Positions 7,856-18,300 of a DNA stretch of 64,000 nt are shown one piece after another. Both the position numbers and the translations under genes were made by a program. Source of the DNA: Algoriphagus sp. PAP.12 (GTDB lineage Bacteria; Bacteroidota; Bacteroidia; Cytophagales; Cyclobacteriaceae); NCBI RefSeq assembly GCF_026652115.1, contig NZ_JAPPSQ010000015.1, positions 1 to 64,000 on the forward strand. Reading direction: 5' to 3'. Every line of letters starts with the position of its first letter. Within the stretch, counting starts at the first letter, position 1. A model generated the notes under the pieces. That model made no database searches. It was not told the DNA's origin and saw nothing but the letters and a program-made list of their open reading frames with translations.

Positions 7856-9258
7856 GATTTGAGGGTTAAGCGTATAACATTTTCAACATGGTAGGTTTGA
7901 GGAAACATATCTACAGGCTGAATTCGTTCCACTTGATATTTTTCTCCCAATAAAGCTACATCCCTGGCCTGAGTCGCTGGATTACAGGAAACATAAACAA
8001 TAGTCGGTGCTTCCAATCTCAACAGCATATTGATAACATCTTCATGCATTCCGGCTCTAGGAGGATCTGTAATGATCACGTCCGGTCTGGCATGTTGAGA
8101 GATGAATTCCTCATTCAATACATCTTTCATATCTCCTGCATAAAACAATGTATTCTCAATCTCATTGATTTGGGAGTTGAGCTTGGCGTCTTCAATCGCA
8201 GCTTCGACATATTCCACACCGATCACCTGCTTGGCTTTTTTAGCCACGAAATTGGCAATCGTTCCAGTTCCTGTATACAAGTCATAAACGACCTCATCAC
8301 CTTTCAACTCGGCAAAGTCCCTTGCGACTTTGTAAAGCTCATAAGCTTGCTCTGAATTAGTTTGATAAAAGGATTTCGGTCCTATTCTAAATTTGAGACC
8401 TTCCATTTCCTCTTCTATGTAAGGCAAACCTGCGTATGTTACCAACTCCAGATCGTGGAACGTCTCATTTCCTTTGGTGTTGATTACATAAAGAAGGGAA
8501 GTGATTTCAGGGAATTTAACTTTTAGGAATTCCATAACCTGTGGAATCTGATCTGGATTGTCTTCCCCGAATTGGACAATGACCATGCTTTGACCAGTCG
8601 AGGTAGTACGGATGATCAGATTTCGGAGCAATCCGACTTGCTCACGGATGTCATAGAAGCTCAGGTTGTTTTCCAAGGCAAAACTTCTCAATTCATTTCG
8701 GACATCGTTGGAAATGCCTCCTTGTAGGTAACAATGGTCGATGTCTATAATCTTATCAAACATTTTTGGGATATGAAATCCCAATGCGTTTCTATCGAAG
8801 TCTTCCTCAGAGCGGATCTGCTCCAAAGTCAGCCATTTTTTGTTGGAAAAAGTAAAATCGAGTTTGTTGCGATAATAACGGGTTTGGGAAGAACCCAGAA
8901 TAGGAAGTACTTCCGGTATCGGAACTTTGGCGATTCGGGTAAATTGATCAACCACCTGTTGTCTTTTGTAATCTTTTTGAAGTTCGTAGTTGATGTGTTG
9001 CCACTTGCATCCACCACAAGTACCAAAATGTTCGCAAAAGGGCTCGACACGGTCTGTTGAATACTCATGGAAGTGAATGGCCTGACCTTCCATAAAGGAG
9101 CTTTTTCCTTTGGTAATGCGCACATCTACCACATCACCGGGAGCTACTCCACTGACAAATACTACCTTGCCATCATGGTGTCCCACACATTTTCCCTCTG
9201 AAGCAATTCGCTCGATCAGGAGGTTGGAAACCACTTTGTTTTTCATTTTTCGCGACAT
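7852..9258 (-). CDS. rlmD: 23S rRNA (uracil-C5)-methyltransferase, RlmD family
   Basis: A 468-residue TrmA/RlmCD-family methyltransferase that methylates C5 of a uridine in 23S rRNA using SAM. It has an N-terminal TRAM domain (about 10-66), 4Fe-4S cysteines C75, C81 and C84 with a fourth Cys in DIDHCYLQG, the SAM loop YDLYTGTGTIANF, TDPPRAGMH, and the catalytic C425 in VSCNPATQARD. Which uridine (U1939 or U747) is modified cannot be decided from sequence. The start at 9258 is preferred over an upstream codon at 9300 because of domain boundaries; ATG 9246 is an alternative, since the -7 box lies only 5 nt before 9258. Confidence 0.93.
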   Translation of the reverse strand: MSRKMKNKVVSNLLIERIASEGKCVGHHDGKVVFVSGVAPGDVVDVRITKGKSSFMEGQAIHFHEYSTDRVEPFCEHFGTCGGCKWQHINYELQKDYKRQQVVDQFTRIAKVPIPEVLPILGSSQTRYYRNKLDFTFSNKKWLTLEQIRSEEDFDRNALGFHIPKMFDKIIDIDHCYLQGGISNDVRNELRSFALENNLSFYDIREQVGLLRNLIIRTTSTGQSMVIVQFGEDNPDQIPQVMEFLKVKFPEITSLLYVINTKGNETFHDLELVTYAGLPYIEEEMEGLKFRIGPKSFYQTNSEQAYELYKVARDFAELKGDEVVYDLYTGTGTIANFVAKKAKQVIGVEYVEAAIEDAKLNSQINEIENTLFYAGDMKDVLNEEFISQHARPDVIITDPPRAGMHEDVINMLLRLEAPTIVYVSCNPATQARDVALLGEKYQVERIQPVDMFPQTYHVENVIRLTLKS

Positions 9259-9263
9259 GGCCG

Positions 9264-9271
9264 CAAAATTA
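9264..9271 (-). promoter_or_regulatory. -7 promoter box for rlmD
   Basis: Minus-strand TAATTTTG matches TAnnTTTG exactly. It ends 5 nt before the ATG at 9258, so transcription would start at or within the annotated start codon. That favours either a leaderless mRNA or initiation at ATG 9246. Confidence 0.4.
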
Positions 9272-9350
9272 GGGAAAAAAGATGGCTGGAAGAAATTCAA
9301 TTTGTATTCAAAATATTATATATTTAGGTTAATTATTAAATGTTAGTAGT

Positions 9351-10511
9351 GTGAAATTGTTTTATGTTTTGAGTCTGTCATTTTTGATTTTCTCCTGTAC
9401 TGACAAGCGCAAGGAGATAAAAGGGATCGACTTAGACCCTATGAGTCAGAAAGTAATCCCGGTTAATGATTTATCCACAGATTTTTCATTGCTCTCCCAG
9501 GTAAATTTTCAAGAGGATGGAGATGCCCTTTTTATCCATTTAAATTACTTTGATTCTGATCCCAATTATTTGTTTGTCAATTCCTTGAATGATCCAGAGA
9601 TGGATTTAGTCTTAAAATTTGAGGGAGAGGGACCGAATGAAGTTGGGGGAGTGACAGACTTCTATTTTCACAATTATGATTCCATATTTTTGATAGACAG
9701 GTATCGCTATCAAGTGAGCTTGGCTGACTCTTCCGGAAAGGTGCTCAGGAGATATAGGCTAAAAGAAAATGACAGCAATAGGCCCGGGGAGAATTCAGTC
9801 CTTCCCTGGGTGACCTCCAAATCCCGAATTTTTTTGCGTGGAAGATATCTATATATCCCTGGTGTTCCAGATCAAAGTCCCTACAAAAGCAAATACACCA
9901 AGGAAAATTTATTAATTAAAATGGATTTGCAAACAGGGAAGTATACAACCCTCTTAGGTTATCCTGAACTCTACCAAACAGATGACTATTGGGGAAATAT
10001 TGATCATGTGCATCCAAGTCTTTCTTCTACCGATGACCCGGATTTAATTCTAGTCAGTTACCCTTTAGCAGATTTGATTTATAGCTTAAATCTAAAAACA
10101 GAAGAATTGGAACCTTATTTCTGGATGGGCAGTGATCATCTCGATCCTCCAGTTTTTATAGATTTTAAGGATAATCAGTCAGATAAAATGATCCGATATC
10201 AGTATGGTACAGATTATTATTTCTCCTTGAATTATGACCCTTTTCGAAAACTTTATTGGAGGATTGTTTATAAAAAATATGATGCCGAGTCGCTGGATAA
10301 GATGGTGAATCGCACAGAAGCCGGAAAACCCAATAAAAAATATATGATCGTATATGATGAAAATCTGGATAGAATAGGAGAGTTTGATCTGGATTCAATT
10401 CCCAGGTTTGTAGGCTATGATTTTATTGTTTTAAAAGACGGACCTTATATTTCAGTCACTCCTGAAGATGTGGAAGATGAAAAGATTTTTCAGAGGATGG
10501 TTCTAGAGTAA
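9351..10511 (+). CDS. DUF4221-like beta-propeller lipoprotein
   Basis: A 386-residue secreted lipoprotein: GTG start, hydrophobic signal and lipobox FLIFSC (Cys16). The body has repeated hydrophobic/aromatic strand patterns, an FEGEGPNEVGGVTDFYF segment and a YDENLDRIGEFDLDS segment near the end. These are typical of DUF4221 and the related 6-bladed beta-propeller lipoproteins that are numerous in Cyclobacteriaceae. The G-E-G-P-N-E signature (GxGPxE) recurs in the other propeller lipoprotein in this window (26744-27940). Function of the family is unknown; surface binding is likely. No operon partner. Confidence 0.75.
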   Translation: MKLFYVLSLSFLIFSCTDKRKEIKGIDLDPMSQKVIPVNDLSTDFSLLSQVNFQEDGDALFIHLNYFDSDPNYLFVNSLNDPEMDLVLKFEGEGPNEVGGVTDFYFHNYDSIFLIDRYRYQVSLADSSGKVLRRYRLKENDSNRPGENSVLPWVTSKSRIFLRGRYLYIPGVPDQSPYKSKYTKENLLIKMDLQTGKYTTLLGYPELYQTDDYWGNIDHVHPSLSSTDDPDLILVSYPLADLIYSLNLKTEELEPYFWMGSDHLDPPVFIDFKDNQSDKMIRYQYGTDYYFSLNYDPFRKLYWRIVYKKYDAESLDKMVNRTEAGKPNKKYMIVYDENLDRIGEFDLDSIPRFVGYDFIVLKDGPYISVTPEDVEDEKIFQRMVLE

Positions 10512-10538
10512 GGGATGGATTGGTTTTCCTTCTTATTG

Positions 10539-10558
10539 AAATCAAGCGGTGTTGATTT
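10539..10558. terminator. Possible weak terminator between convergent genes
   Basis: A 7-bp perfect inverted repeat AAATCAA / TTGATTT with a 6-nt loop, lying between convergent genes ending at 10511 and 10603. The stem is AT-rich and the T tract is short, so confidence is low. Confidence 0.25.
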
Positions 10559-10602
10559 TAAAGTGGTTACCAATTCCGGTTTTTTTAAAAGGTTCCTATG
10601 CC

Positions 10603-11190
10603 TTATTCATTGTTTCTGGGGACCCTAAATTCTCCCTCAGAAATCTCAACTTCACCGATCAGAAGGTTTTGACCGGAGCTGGAATCATAGGCTCTGGCCT
10701 TCCCTGAAAAATCACCTTTCATAGATTCTGCTCCTATTTCCTCAAATTCAATGACAAGCTCCTCCCATATTGGGCTAATCGTATTATTCGTTGCGATATA
10801 GACCTGTCCATTTTCATCAAAATAACTAAAAAGCAATGTCTGGAGATGAATGGATCCTGAGGTGGCTAGGTTGGAATAGCTGATTCCGGCTTTAAAGTCC
10901 TCGGTGTGATCCAGGCGGAAAACGATTTGGTTATGAAGAGGTTCGAATATATTCTTGCTTCCCGAAAGTTGGATGATATGCAATTGACTTACCTGATCAA
11001 AATATTTCCCTGCAGTTAAATTAATCTGGGTTTCAGGTTCATAATTGTAGATCTTTTGCTCTCCGTCAACTTTGAACTTAAAATAGTAAAGGGAGTTGTT
11101 GTCTTTGGGTTCTTCATCCCCGCTAGAACAGGCTGTCAGCAGCAAAAAAGTACCTGCAACTAAGCAGCATAAATAGAAGTTGGTTTTCAT
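10603..11190 (-). CDS. Hypothetical lipoprotein
   Basis: A 195-residue lipoprotein with a clear SPII signal and lipobox LLTAC (Cys21), followed by an acidic linker SSGDEEPKDN as is usual for Bacteroidota surface lipoproteins. The mature part is beta-rich with polar residues (YYFKFKVDGEQKIYNYEP at its start) and contains GDFSGKARAYDSSSG, the GxFSGxxxD-type signature seen in small lipoproteins of this phylum that end in a beta-strand hairpin. Function unknown. Its ATG overlaps the stop codon of the PspC-like gene upstream, so the two are coupled. Confidence 0.7.
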   Translation of the reverse strand: MKTNFYLCCLVAGTFLLLTACSSGDEEPKDNNSLYYFKFKVDGEQKIYNYEPETQINLTAGKYFDQVSQLHIIQLSGSKNIFEPLHNQIVFRLDHTEDFKAGISYSNLATSGSIHLQTLLFSYFDENGQVYIATNNTISPIWEELVIEFEEIGAESMKGDFSGKARAYDSSSGQNLLIGEVEISEGEFRVPRNNE

Positions 11191-11651
11191 GAGGATTGGT
11201 TGGCTTTTTTTTCAAGGATGAATCCGATGATCCCTCCTAAAAAGGTGAATAGAAAAATGGATAACATCAGGTTTCCAATGAGGGACCAGCTGTTTCCAAC
11301 ATAGTGATGGTATTCCTCCATGATTCCCGGAAGGCCTGTCAAGTATCCAAAAACCCCACTTCCTCCTTTCCAGTTTTTGATGATTTCAGGCTGAAAATAG
11401 TAGCTCAAAGGAATTCCAAGCAGTGCGCCTGTTAAGGAAAAGGTCACTGTTTTTCCTTTCCTTAAAACCAGAGTCAGGTACAGGAGAATATAGAGAAAGA
11501 GTCCCAAAGGAATTAGGAAGAAAGTAAGTACTACTAGACCAATTCTAGGAACTAAGGGGGAACTGTTGATTTTTTTTGAAACTTCAGCACCAACGCCTAA
11601 AATGATTTTGTCGGGTTTTGAAAAGTAAGATTGAATTTTCTGAGCGTCCAT
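11187..11651 (-). CDS. PspC-like membrane protein
   Basis: A 154-residue inner-membrane protein. The first 70 residues fit a PspC-type domain: a short polar start, KIILGVGAEVSKKI, a small break, then LVPRIGLVVLTFFLIPLGLFLYILLYLTLVL as the membrane segment. Two further hydrophobic segments follow (around 77-93 and 122-146). PspC domains occur in envelope-stress sensing and in toxin-like membrane proteins; the role here is inferred only. It overlaps the downstream lipoprotein gene by 4 bp and is divergent from the LytS-type kinase gene, 144 bp away. Confidence 0.55.
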   Translation of the reverse strand: MDAQKIQSYFSKPDKIILGVGAEVSKKINSSPLVPRIGLVVLTFFLIPLGLFLYILLYLTLVLRKGKTVTFSLTGALLGIPLSYYFQPEIIKNWKGGSGVFGYLTGLPGIMEEYHHYVGNSWSLIGNLMLSIFLFTFLGGIIGFILEKKANQSS

Positions 11652-11795
11652 AGAGATGGTTTTCTGATAAAAATAAAGGTCAGAGCTGCGATATGGAAGT
11701 GAGAATTAGTGTGTGTGGCAGTTGGCTGATTTTCTGCCCACTTGTATTTATTTGTTGATCTAATCGCTTAATTTAAAGTGCTTTTAGGAATGCTT

Positions 11796-13583
11796 ATGAA
11801 TTTTTGTATATCCCTGATTTTTCTCTTTTATTTTGATGGGTTGATCCAGGAGAACTTATTGACCGGATTTGATTCTCTGGATTTAAACCCAACTCACCTT
11901 TCCATCCAGGATTCTGTCATTATTGATCAAAGAAATGATTTCATCAAACAAAGGCTTTTTGAAAATCCACAGGATAGCAGCTTGTTGGAATTTGCCCAGG
12001 AAACCTTGGTTTTCTCTCATCTTTTGAACTACGCCAAGGGTGCTTTAATGTCCAACGACCGTTTAGGTTTGATTTATCAATATACTTTTTCCAATCCCTT
12101 TAAGGCCTTGGATTCCTATTTTCAGGCGCTGTCCATTGCGGAAGAAAATCCAGAGCTTTCCGACTTGCAGTGGGGAATCAAAGGAAATGTCGGGCTTATC
12201 TATTATGAACAGGAGGAATATGGGAAAAGCCTGAAATTATTTCAGGAAGTAGCTGCCAATAGCAGGGAATCAGAACTGACAGCTCTCTTGAATATAGGGA
12301 ATATTTATGGGGCAATCCATCAGAATGATTCCGCTATATACTATTTTGAAAAAGCCCTTCTTTTTCAGGAACTTCATAGCAACCCCGTCCAATTGGCAAA
12401 TCTGTACAGTAATCTCTCACTGATTTATGTCCAGGAGCAAGATTCCGTCAATGCTTTGGATATGGCCCAAAGGAGCCTGAACCTGGTAGATTCTTTAGAT
12501 ATCAATTTTGTCAAACCCACTGCGTTTGCGAATGCTGCCATGGCATATCTTCTGATTGGGGCATTGGATCAATCGGAGGAACTGGCCATAAGGTCTTTGA
12601 AGATCAGTCAGCAACAGGGGAACATCTTTGTTCAAAAAGTAGCCTGGGGAACTCTGTCGGATATCTATGCCGCCAAAGGGAATTACAAGCAGGGCTTACA
12701 GGCATTCCAGGAGTTCTCTCTTTTGAAAGACAGCTTGAATAACCAAAACCGAAGAGTTGAAATCAATAGGAGGCAAATGGCTTTTGACTTCGAAAAGGAG
12801 CATGATCAGGCAATGGCTGAAATTGAAAGGCAAAAACTGCAGAGAATTTATACTTTGGGCATCGCTGTTCTTGTGGGGCTGATACTGATGGCAATAGGGT
12901 ATATTTATAAGAAAAGAAGAGATACACGTACAGAAATAAGTGAAGCAAAATCAAGGGTCTTGATTTTTGAAACTGAGTTGAAATTGCTCCGCACACAGAT
13001 GAATCCTCATTTCATTTTTAATTCCCTGAACTCAATCGGTGACTATATCCTCAAATATGACCCTGAATCTGCTCAGGATTACCTTTCCAAATTTGGAAAG
13101 CTGATGAGAATGTTACTTGAAAATTCTTCGAAGGATGAAATATCCTTACAGGAAGATCTGGAATTTTTGGATCTTTACCTACAGATTGAAAGCAGAAGAC
13201 AGCCCTATAAATTCTCCTATTCTATCGAGGTTGATGATAAGTTGGACGTTACCAATGTATTGGTACCACCAATGCTCTTGCAGCCTTTCGTCGAAAATTG
13301 CATCTGGCATGCCTTTCCTGAAAAAAATAAGATGGGGAAAATAGAAATTAGTTTCAAAATGGAAGAGGATACCTTGCATTGCGCTATTGAAGACAACGGA
13401 GTCGGCAGAAGCAGGGGGCAGGTGAGCGGAACCCATCAATCCATGGGATCTGCCATTACTGAAAGCCGACTAAGAATTTTAAATCAGAGATTGGGTTGGG
13501 ACGGAAAACTTCAAATCATCGATAAACCTTTCAATAGCGGAACCCAAGTAGAGATTTCACTTCCTTTGATTTTGGCTTTTTGA
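11796..13583 (+). CDS. TPR-repeat LytS-type sensor histidine kinase
   Basis: A 595-residue kinase. After a short N-terminal hydrophobic segment it has a tetratricopeptide region (about 80-330, with units such as ALDSYFQALSIAEE and AIYYFEKALLFQE), one transmembrane helix (about 350-370, IYTLGIAVLVGLILMAIGYIY), then a His_kinase domain with phospho-acceptor H405 in MNPHFIFNSLN and a HATPase with VPPMLLQPFVEN and EDNGVGR. It phosphorylates the LytTR regulator encoded next. The ATG at 11796 is chosen because AGGA lies 6 nt upstream; GTG 11778 and ATG 11790 are weaker. The input signal is unknown; periplasmic TPRs suggest a protein or peptide partner. Confidence 0.9.
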   Translation: MNFCISLIFLFYFDGLIQENLLTGFDSLDLNPTHLSIQDSVIIDQRNDFIKQRLFENPQDSSLLEFAQETLVFSHLLNYAKGALMSNDRLGLIYQYTFSNPFKALDSYFQALSIAEENPELSDLQWGIKGNVGLIYYEQEEYGKSLKLFQEVAANSRESELTALLNIGNIYGAIHQNDSAIYYFEKALLFQELHSNPVQLANLYSNLSLIYVQEQDSVNALDMAQRSLNLVDSLDINFVKPTAFANAAMAYLLIGALDQSEELAIRSLKISQQQGNIFVQKVAWGTLSDIYAAKGNYKQGLQAFQEFSLLKDSLNNQNRRVEINRRQMAFDFEKEHDQAMAEIERQKLQRIYTLGIAVLVGLILMAIGYIYKKRRDTRTEISEAKSRVLIFETELKLLRTQMNPHFIFNSLNSIGDYILKYDPESAQDYLSKFGKLMRMLLENSSKDEISLQEDLEFLDLYLQIESRRQPYKFSYSIEVDDKLDVTNVLVPPMLLQPFVENCIWHAFPEKNKMGKIEISFKMEEDTLHCAIEDNGVGRSRGQVSGTHQSMGSAITESRLRILNQRLGWDGKLQIIDKPFNSGTQVEISLPLILAF

Positions 13584-13585
13584 AT

Positions 13586-14335
13586 ATGAAACGGATCATT
13601 TTTATAGTAGAGGACGAACAACATTGTACCGATAGGATTGTAGAGTTCCTTAAACCCTACCAAAGTAAAATTGACCTGTATTGGTTTGACTCAGTGGAAA
13701 GGGCAAAAAAAGAATGGGAAAATAGAAGCCCGGACATCGTTTTCTTGGATGTTAGAATAGGAGACCGGACCGGTTTTGAGCTGTTGGCAGAAATCAGTCT
13801 GACTGATTTTTGTTTGATTTTTACCACTTCCTTTGAACAGTATGCTTTGGATGCCTTTCGATTTTCAGCTCTGGATTACCTACTGAAGCCAATTGATCGG
13901 GAGGAGTTTGAAAAAGCACTGAACAGAGCTTTTGAAAAACTCGATCACCAACAGCTAAAGGAAAGATTAGGGGTGCTGTTGGGCCATCTTTCCCAGGTTC
14001 CCAGCTCCAAAAAAATCAGCCTGCCCTTTCAGGGCGGATTTATTTTCTTAGATATCCAGGATGTTCTAAGATGTGAGGCAGATAGCAACTATACCCATCT
14101 GTTTACCGTGGAGGGAAAGAAATATACTGTGTCCAAAACCCTGAAGTATTATGAATTGCTCTTACAGGATTTCGGGTTTTTTAGGATACATAATTCCCAT
14201 CTCATCAATCTTAGGTACGTGAATGAATATTCCAAAACCGGTTATGTAACCTTGTCAACACAATTGATTTTGGAAGTTTCAAGCCGCAGGAAGGAAGCTT
14301 TCTCGAAAGCAATGGGTTTGTTTCTCAATGGTTGA
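13586..14335 (+). CDS. LytTR-family response regulator
   Basis: A 249-residue two-domain regulator. The receiver domain (1-115) has acidic residues D10/E11, phospho-acceptor D55 in VFLDVRIGD and K101 in LLKPID. A LytTR DNA-binding domain (about 145-247) follows, with YTVSKTLKYYELLL and FFRIHNSHLINLRYV. It begins 2 bp after the kinase stop codon; a TTG overlapping that stop is possible but less likely. Together they form a classic LytS/LytTR pair. Targets are not visible; the divergent PspC-like/lipoprotein operon is the nearest candidate. Confidence 0.93.
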   Translation: MKRIIFIVEDEQHCTDRIVEFLKPYQSKIDLYWFDSVERAKKEWENRSPDIVFLDVRIGDRTGFELLAEISLTDFCLIFTTSFEQYALDAFRFSALDYLLKPIDREEFEKALNRAFEKLDHQQLKERLGVLLGHLSQVPSSKKISLPFQGGFIFLDIQDVLRCEADSNYTHLFTVEGKKYTVSKTLKYYELLLQDFGFFRIHNSHLINLRYVNEYSKTGYVTLSTQLILEVSSRRKEAFSKAMGLFLNG

Positions 14336-14561
14336 TTGAAACAATCAAAAAATCCTTCAAGATCAAATCCGTTTCAACTATCAATGGAATTCCTTCCTTT
14401 TACCGATTTCATGCCAGAGGCTTGTGATACTAAATAAACCAACCATTTAAACCAGATGAATAAGGAATTGTAAGGTGTGGAACTGAAAGTCTTTTTGAAA
14501 TTCAAGATTGGGATACTGTATTTATTCCATAGCCATTATCTTTACCCCTTTAATTTTTGCC

Positions 14562-15374
14562 ATGAAGTTTAAAGATAAAGTCGTAGTCATTACAGGAGCT
14601 ACCTCAGGGATCGGAGAGGCTTGTGCGGAAGTATTCGGAAGAGAAGGAGCTAAACTGTGTATTACCGGGAGAAATCCTGAAAAGCTGGGAAAGACCCAAA
14701 AACAACTGGAAGAAAAAGGATTTGAAGTACTTGCTGTTTTGGCAGATGCAGGATCGGAATCGGATAATAAAAAAATGGCTGAAGAAACCCTTCAGCGATT
14801 TGGCCGAATTGATGTGTTGATCAATAATGCTGGTATCTCCATGAGAGCCTTGTTTCAGGATCTGGATCTGGAGGTTTTTCGCAAAGTGATGGATACCAAT
14901 TTCTGGGGGACTGTCTACGCTACCAAATACTGCCTTCCTGCTATTTTGGAATCCAAGGGTTCGATCATTGGTGTGTCTTCTATCAATGGATACCGAGGTA
15001 CGCCTGCTCGAACCGCCTACACAGCCAGCAAATATGCCATGAATGGCTTTTTTGAAGCCCTTCGGACAGAGGTGATGAAAAAGGGAGTTCATGTACTGGT
15101 AGTTGCCCCTGGATTTACTTCCTCCAATATTCGGAATTCAGCATTGACTGCTGATGGATCCTCTCAGGGAGAATCTCCGCGGGATGAAGGGAAAATGATG
15201 ACATCTGAACAGGTGGCAGAGCATATGTTGAAAGCTACCCTGAAAAGAAAAAGGGATATTGTCCTGACTTCTGAAGGGAAAATGGCTGTGTTCCTGAATA
15301 AATGGATACCGGGAATTCTCGATGGAATTGTCTATAATAAGATGGCCAAAGAAAAAGATTCTCCATTTAAATAA
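14562..15374 (+). CDS. Short-chain dehydrogenase/reductase (SDR)
   Basis: A 270-residue classical SDR. The Rossmann NAD(P)-binding loop is TGATSGIG (11-18), the structural NNAG is at 88-91, and the catalytic residues are S140, Y153 and K157 (YTASK). The GRNPEKL segment after the second strand suggests preference for NADPH. Substrate is not predictable. The ATG at 14562 is at the domain start; the upstream frame opens only with TTG and carries an unrelated sequence. It abuts the helicase gene with no gap (stop 15372-15374, next ATG 15375), so the two are probably translated from one message, which is an unusual pairing. Confidence 0.9.
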   Translation: MKFKDKVVVITGATSGIGEACAEVFGREGAKLCITGRNPEKLGKTQKQLEEKGFEVLAVLADAGSESDNKKMAEETLQRFGRIDVLINNAGISMRALFQDLDLEVFRKVMDTNFWGTVYATKYCLPAILESKGSIIGVSSINGYRGTPARTAYTASKYAMNGFFEALRTEVMKKGVHVLVVAPGFTSSNIRNSALTADGSSQGESPRDEGKMMTSEQVAEHMLKATLKRKRDIVLTSEGKMAVFLNKWIPGILDGIVYNKMAKEKDSPFK

Positions 15375-18300
15375 ATGCCCCAAAACCTCTTTCAATTTTA
15401 CCTCAATAGACTCACTGATCTTTCAACCCGTAACAGGTCTTTGTATTTGCCCAAATTGGAAGGGTTCGGGATGATAGATGTACTGGATTTTGATTTTTTA
15501 ATCGGAGCCCCGGCATTTTCTCTGATTCAGCTATTGATTCAAGGGAAAAAGAAAATCAAACTGATTCCAGAAATTGATCCGCGGTCAGGGGTCTCGAATC
15601 AGCTTTCTAAAGGTTTAAGCAGACTTGCCTACAGGGATCAATTAACACAAGAAGAAACAGGCGAGCAAAGCCTTTACATTGGGTGGCTGTTTGTGGAGGG
15701 GAAATTAGTGAATGGACAACTAGTCCGCTCTCCGCTTTTATTGAAATCTATATCATTACTTCGGGAAAAAGGAGATTGGGTCTTATCGTCTGATGGTGAT
15801 TGGGAATGGAACCCCGCTTTTTTATTAGCGTGGAAGCACGCTGTCAAATCGGATTTTGGTGATGAATTTCCAACGAACCTTTCGGAATCCTTATCAACTG
15901 ACCCAAGAGAGTTTAGGGTTCAGCTCAATCAACTGATCCAAGAGAATTTTTCGATTCAGGTTCAATCCAATCTATTGGAGGATCGAATTCTTGCTTTTCC
16001 GAATATTCAGGCATCGCTGGATCAGGAAAAGTTTCAGGAAGGAAAGGTTTCATTGAAGCCTTATGCTGTTTTGGGACAATTTTCTCAAAAGGGCAGTTTC
16101 TTGTTTTCAGATTATGAGCTGCTGCAAAAAATGCAACGGGAAAAGTCATTAGAAGAAGTCTTTCAAACTCGGTTTATTCCTGATAAGTATCTTTCTGAGC
16201 CAAGAGAAGAAGATTTGTATCCGGTATTTCCATTGGATTCTTCTCAGGAGAACGTATTGGTGGAGGTGAGAAAAGGCAAAAGCATGGTAGTTCAGGGCCC
16301 TCCTGGGACCGGGAAGTCTCAATTGATTACCAATTTGGTTTCTGACTTTATTTCAAGAGGAAAAAGAGTCCTGGTCGTCTCTCAAAAAAGAGCCGCTTTA
16401 GATGTGGTTTTTGAGCGTCTGGATCAATTGGGATTTGGGGATTTTTTGGCTTTGGTGCATGATTTCAGAGGGGATAGAAATCTGCTTTTTAAGAAAATCA
16501 AAAAACAGATCGATGCTATTGATACTTATCAGGAGGAAAGCAGGGGAATGGATTCCATCCAGTTGGAAAGAGAGATTTCGGTCTTAAGCCGTACGATTGC
16601 TAGACTTTCCTCTCAGTTTGAAGGATTAAGAGAATCTCTCTTTGATTCTGAAGCCTGTGGATTACCTGCCAAATCCTTGTATTTACAGGCCAGATCTGAG
16701 GGTCCGTTTTTTAAGTCCAAGGATCTGATTCGTCTGAATTGGGATGAGGCAAAGGATTTTGAACAAAATTATCGAATCTACTATGGCTATCAGACCAAGT
16801 TTGGTGAAGGGTTCTGGCAGAAAAGAAATTCCTTTTCCAACCTAAGCACCCAGAACTATTCTCAAATTACAGATGCACTGCATTCGGTAGAGGAATTCAG
16901 AGAAGAGAATTTCAAAAACTTAGAATTTAAAAACTGGAAAAAGGTTTTGGAAAACCTGTTGGAATCAAATCAGTTTTTGGATGATTTGAAAAAGGCTTAT
17001 ACTTCTTTTGAAGGCTTGGAAAACCCGTCTGTTGGACTTGAAATCATTGGGGATAAAAAGATTCAAAATGAACTGAAACTGGTTCATGGTTTTCTTCAGG
17101 AATGGATAGATTCAAAGAATTCATGGTCCTATCAAATTTCAGGTTCTCTTCAAAATTTGGAGGAAGAATTGAAGGAGTTGATTCCTCAAAGTCAATCTTG
17201 GTTCGGTAAGCTCAAAGCCAAATTGAACCGCCAAAAATTCCCTTTGGTTTTCCAAAATCTACAAGAAAATGAACTCCTATTTCAATCTGATATTTTGGTT
17301 TCGGTCCTGAATGAGGTGCGGGAGAAAATCAGGATAAATAATAGAAAAGAAGAACTTTCAAAAATCACTTTTTTCGATTTTTCTGAGCTACCAGATAAGG
17401 ATTTTCAGCGAATTCAAATATTTAATACCTGGCTTGAATCATGGAATCTTATTTTAAGTAATGATTTAGTTAATGATTTATTAAAATCTGTTTATCAGGA
17501 TTTTAAAGAAAAATTGAAAAGTCTTTTAGCTTTACTTGAAGTCTATAGATCCCAGTGTGTGAGGTGGAGAAATTGGCTTTCCAATGATCAGATTTTGCTT
17601 CTTTTGGAAAGTGGACTTAAAGAGGTTATTTCTGAACCTGAAATCAATTGGCAAACTATTTTTTCTGAGCTCCAGAGCTTTGATCAGCTATTGGATAATT
17701 GGCCTCATAGGGGATTAGCAAAAGCGCTTTGGACGCAAGGGGCGAGATTGGGATTAGCTAAACAAATTGATCTTTTTTGGAATGGATGGTATCTGAATTG
17801 GATTTCAGAATTGGAAAGAAGAAACCCTGTGTTGGCTGAGGCCGGAAGTCTGAAGATGGTGCAGGAGATGAGCTTAATTTCATCCTCGATTTTAGAAAAA
17901 AGGAAGCTTTCGCATCACATTTCTCTTTTAAGAATTAAGGAGCGATTTATCCAAGATTTGGAATATAACCGGCTTGGAAATCGGGTGTCATTTCGCGAGC
18001 TATTGCATCAGGTTTCCAAAAAAAGGCAAAAGTGGTCAGTACGAAAATTGGTAACAGAATTAGAGGAAGATGTTTTCCATGCCATGCCTTGCTGGCTGTG
18101 TAGTCCAGAGACTGTTTCTGCTGTTTTCCCTATGGATCAGCAATTTGATCTAGTGATTTTTGATGAGGCCTCGCAATGTCCTGTGGAGAAAGGAATTCCT
18201 GCAATGCTTCGGGGGAAGCAAGTGGTAATAGCCGGAGATTCCAAACAGCTGAAACCTTCTGATTTTTATCAGATACGTTGGGAAAGTGAGGAAGAAGGGA

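Noticed and set aside
9110..9346. Plus-strand open frame upstream of the DUF4221 gene
   Set aside because: Antisense to the TRAM domain of rlmD, which is conserved; no independent evidence.
14336..14561. A small gene in the 226-bp gap between the LytTR gene and the SDR
   Set aside because: Open frames there are short, start only with TTG and carry no motif; nothing but AT-rich non-coding DNA is seen.
14604..15092. A 162-residue minus-strand open frame across the SDR gene
   Set aside because: It is antisense to a well-conserved SDR; the protein has no recognisable motifs.
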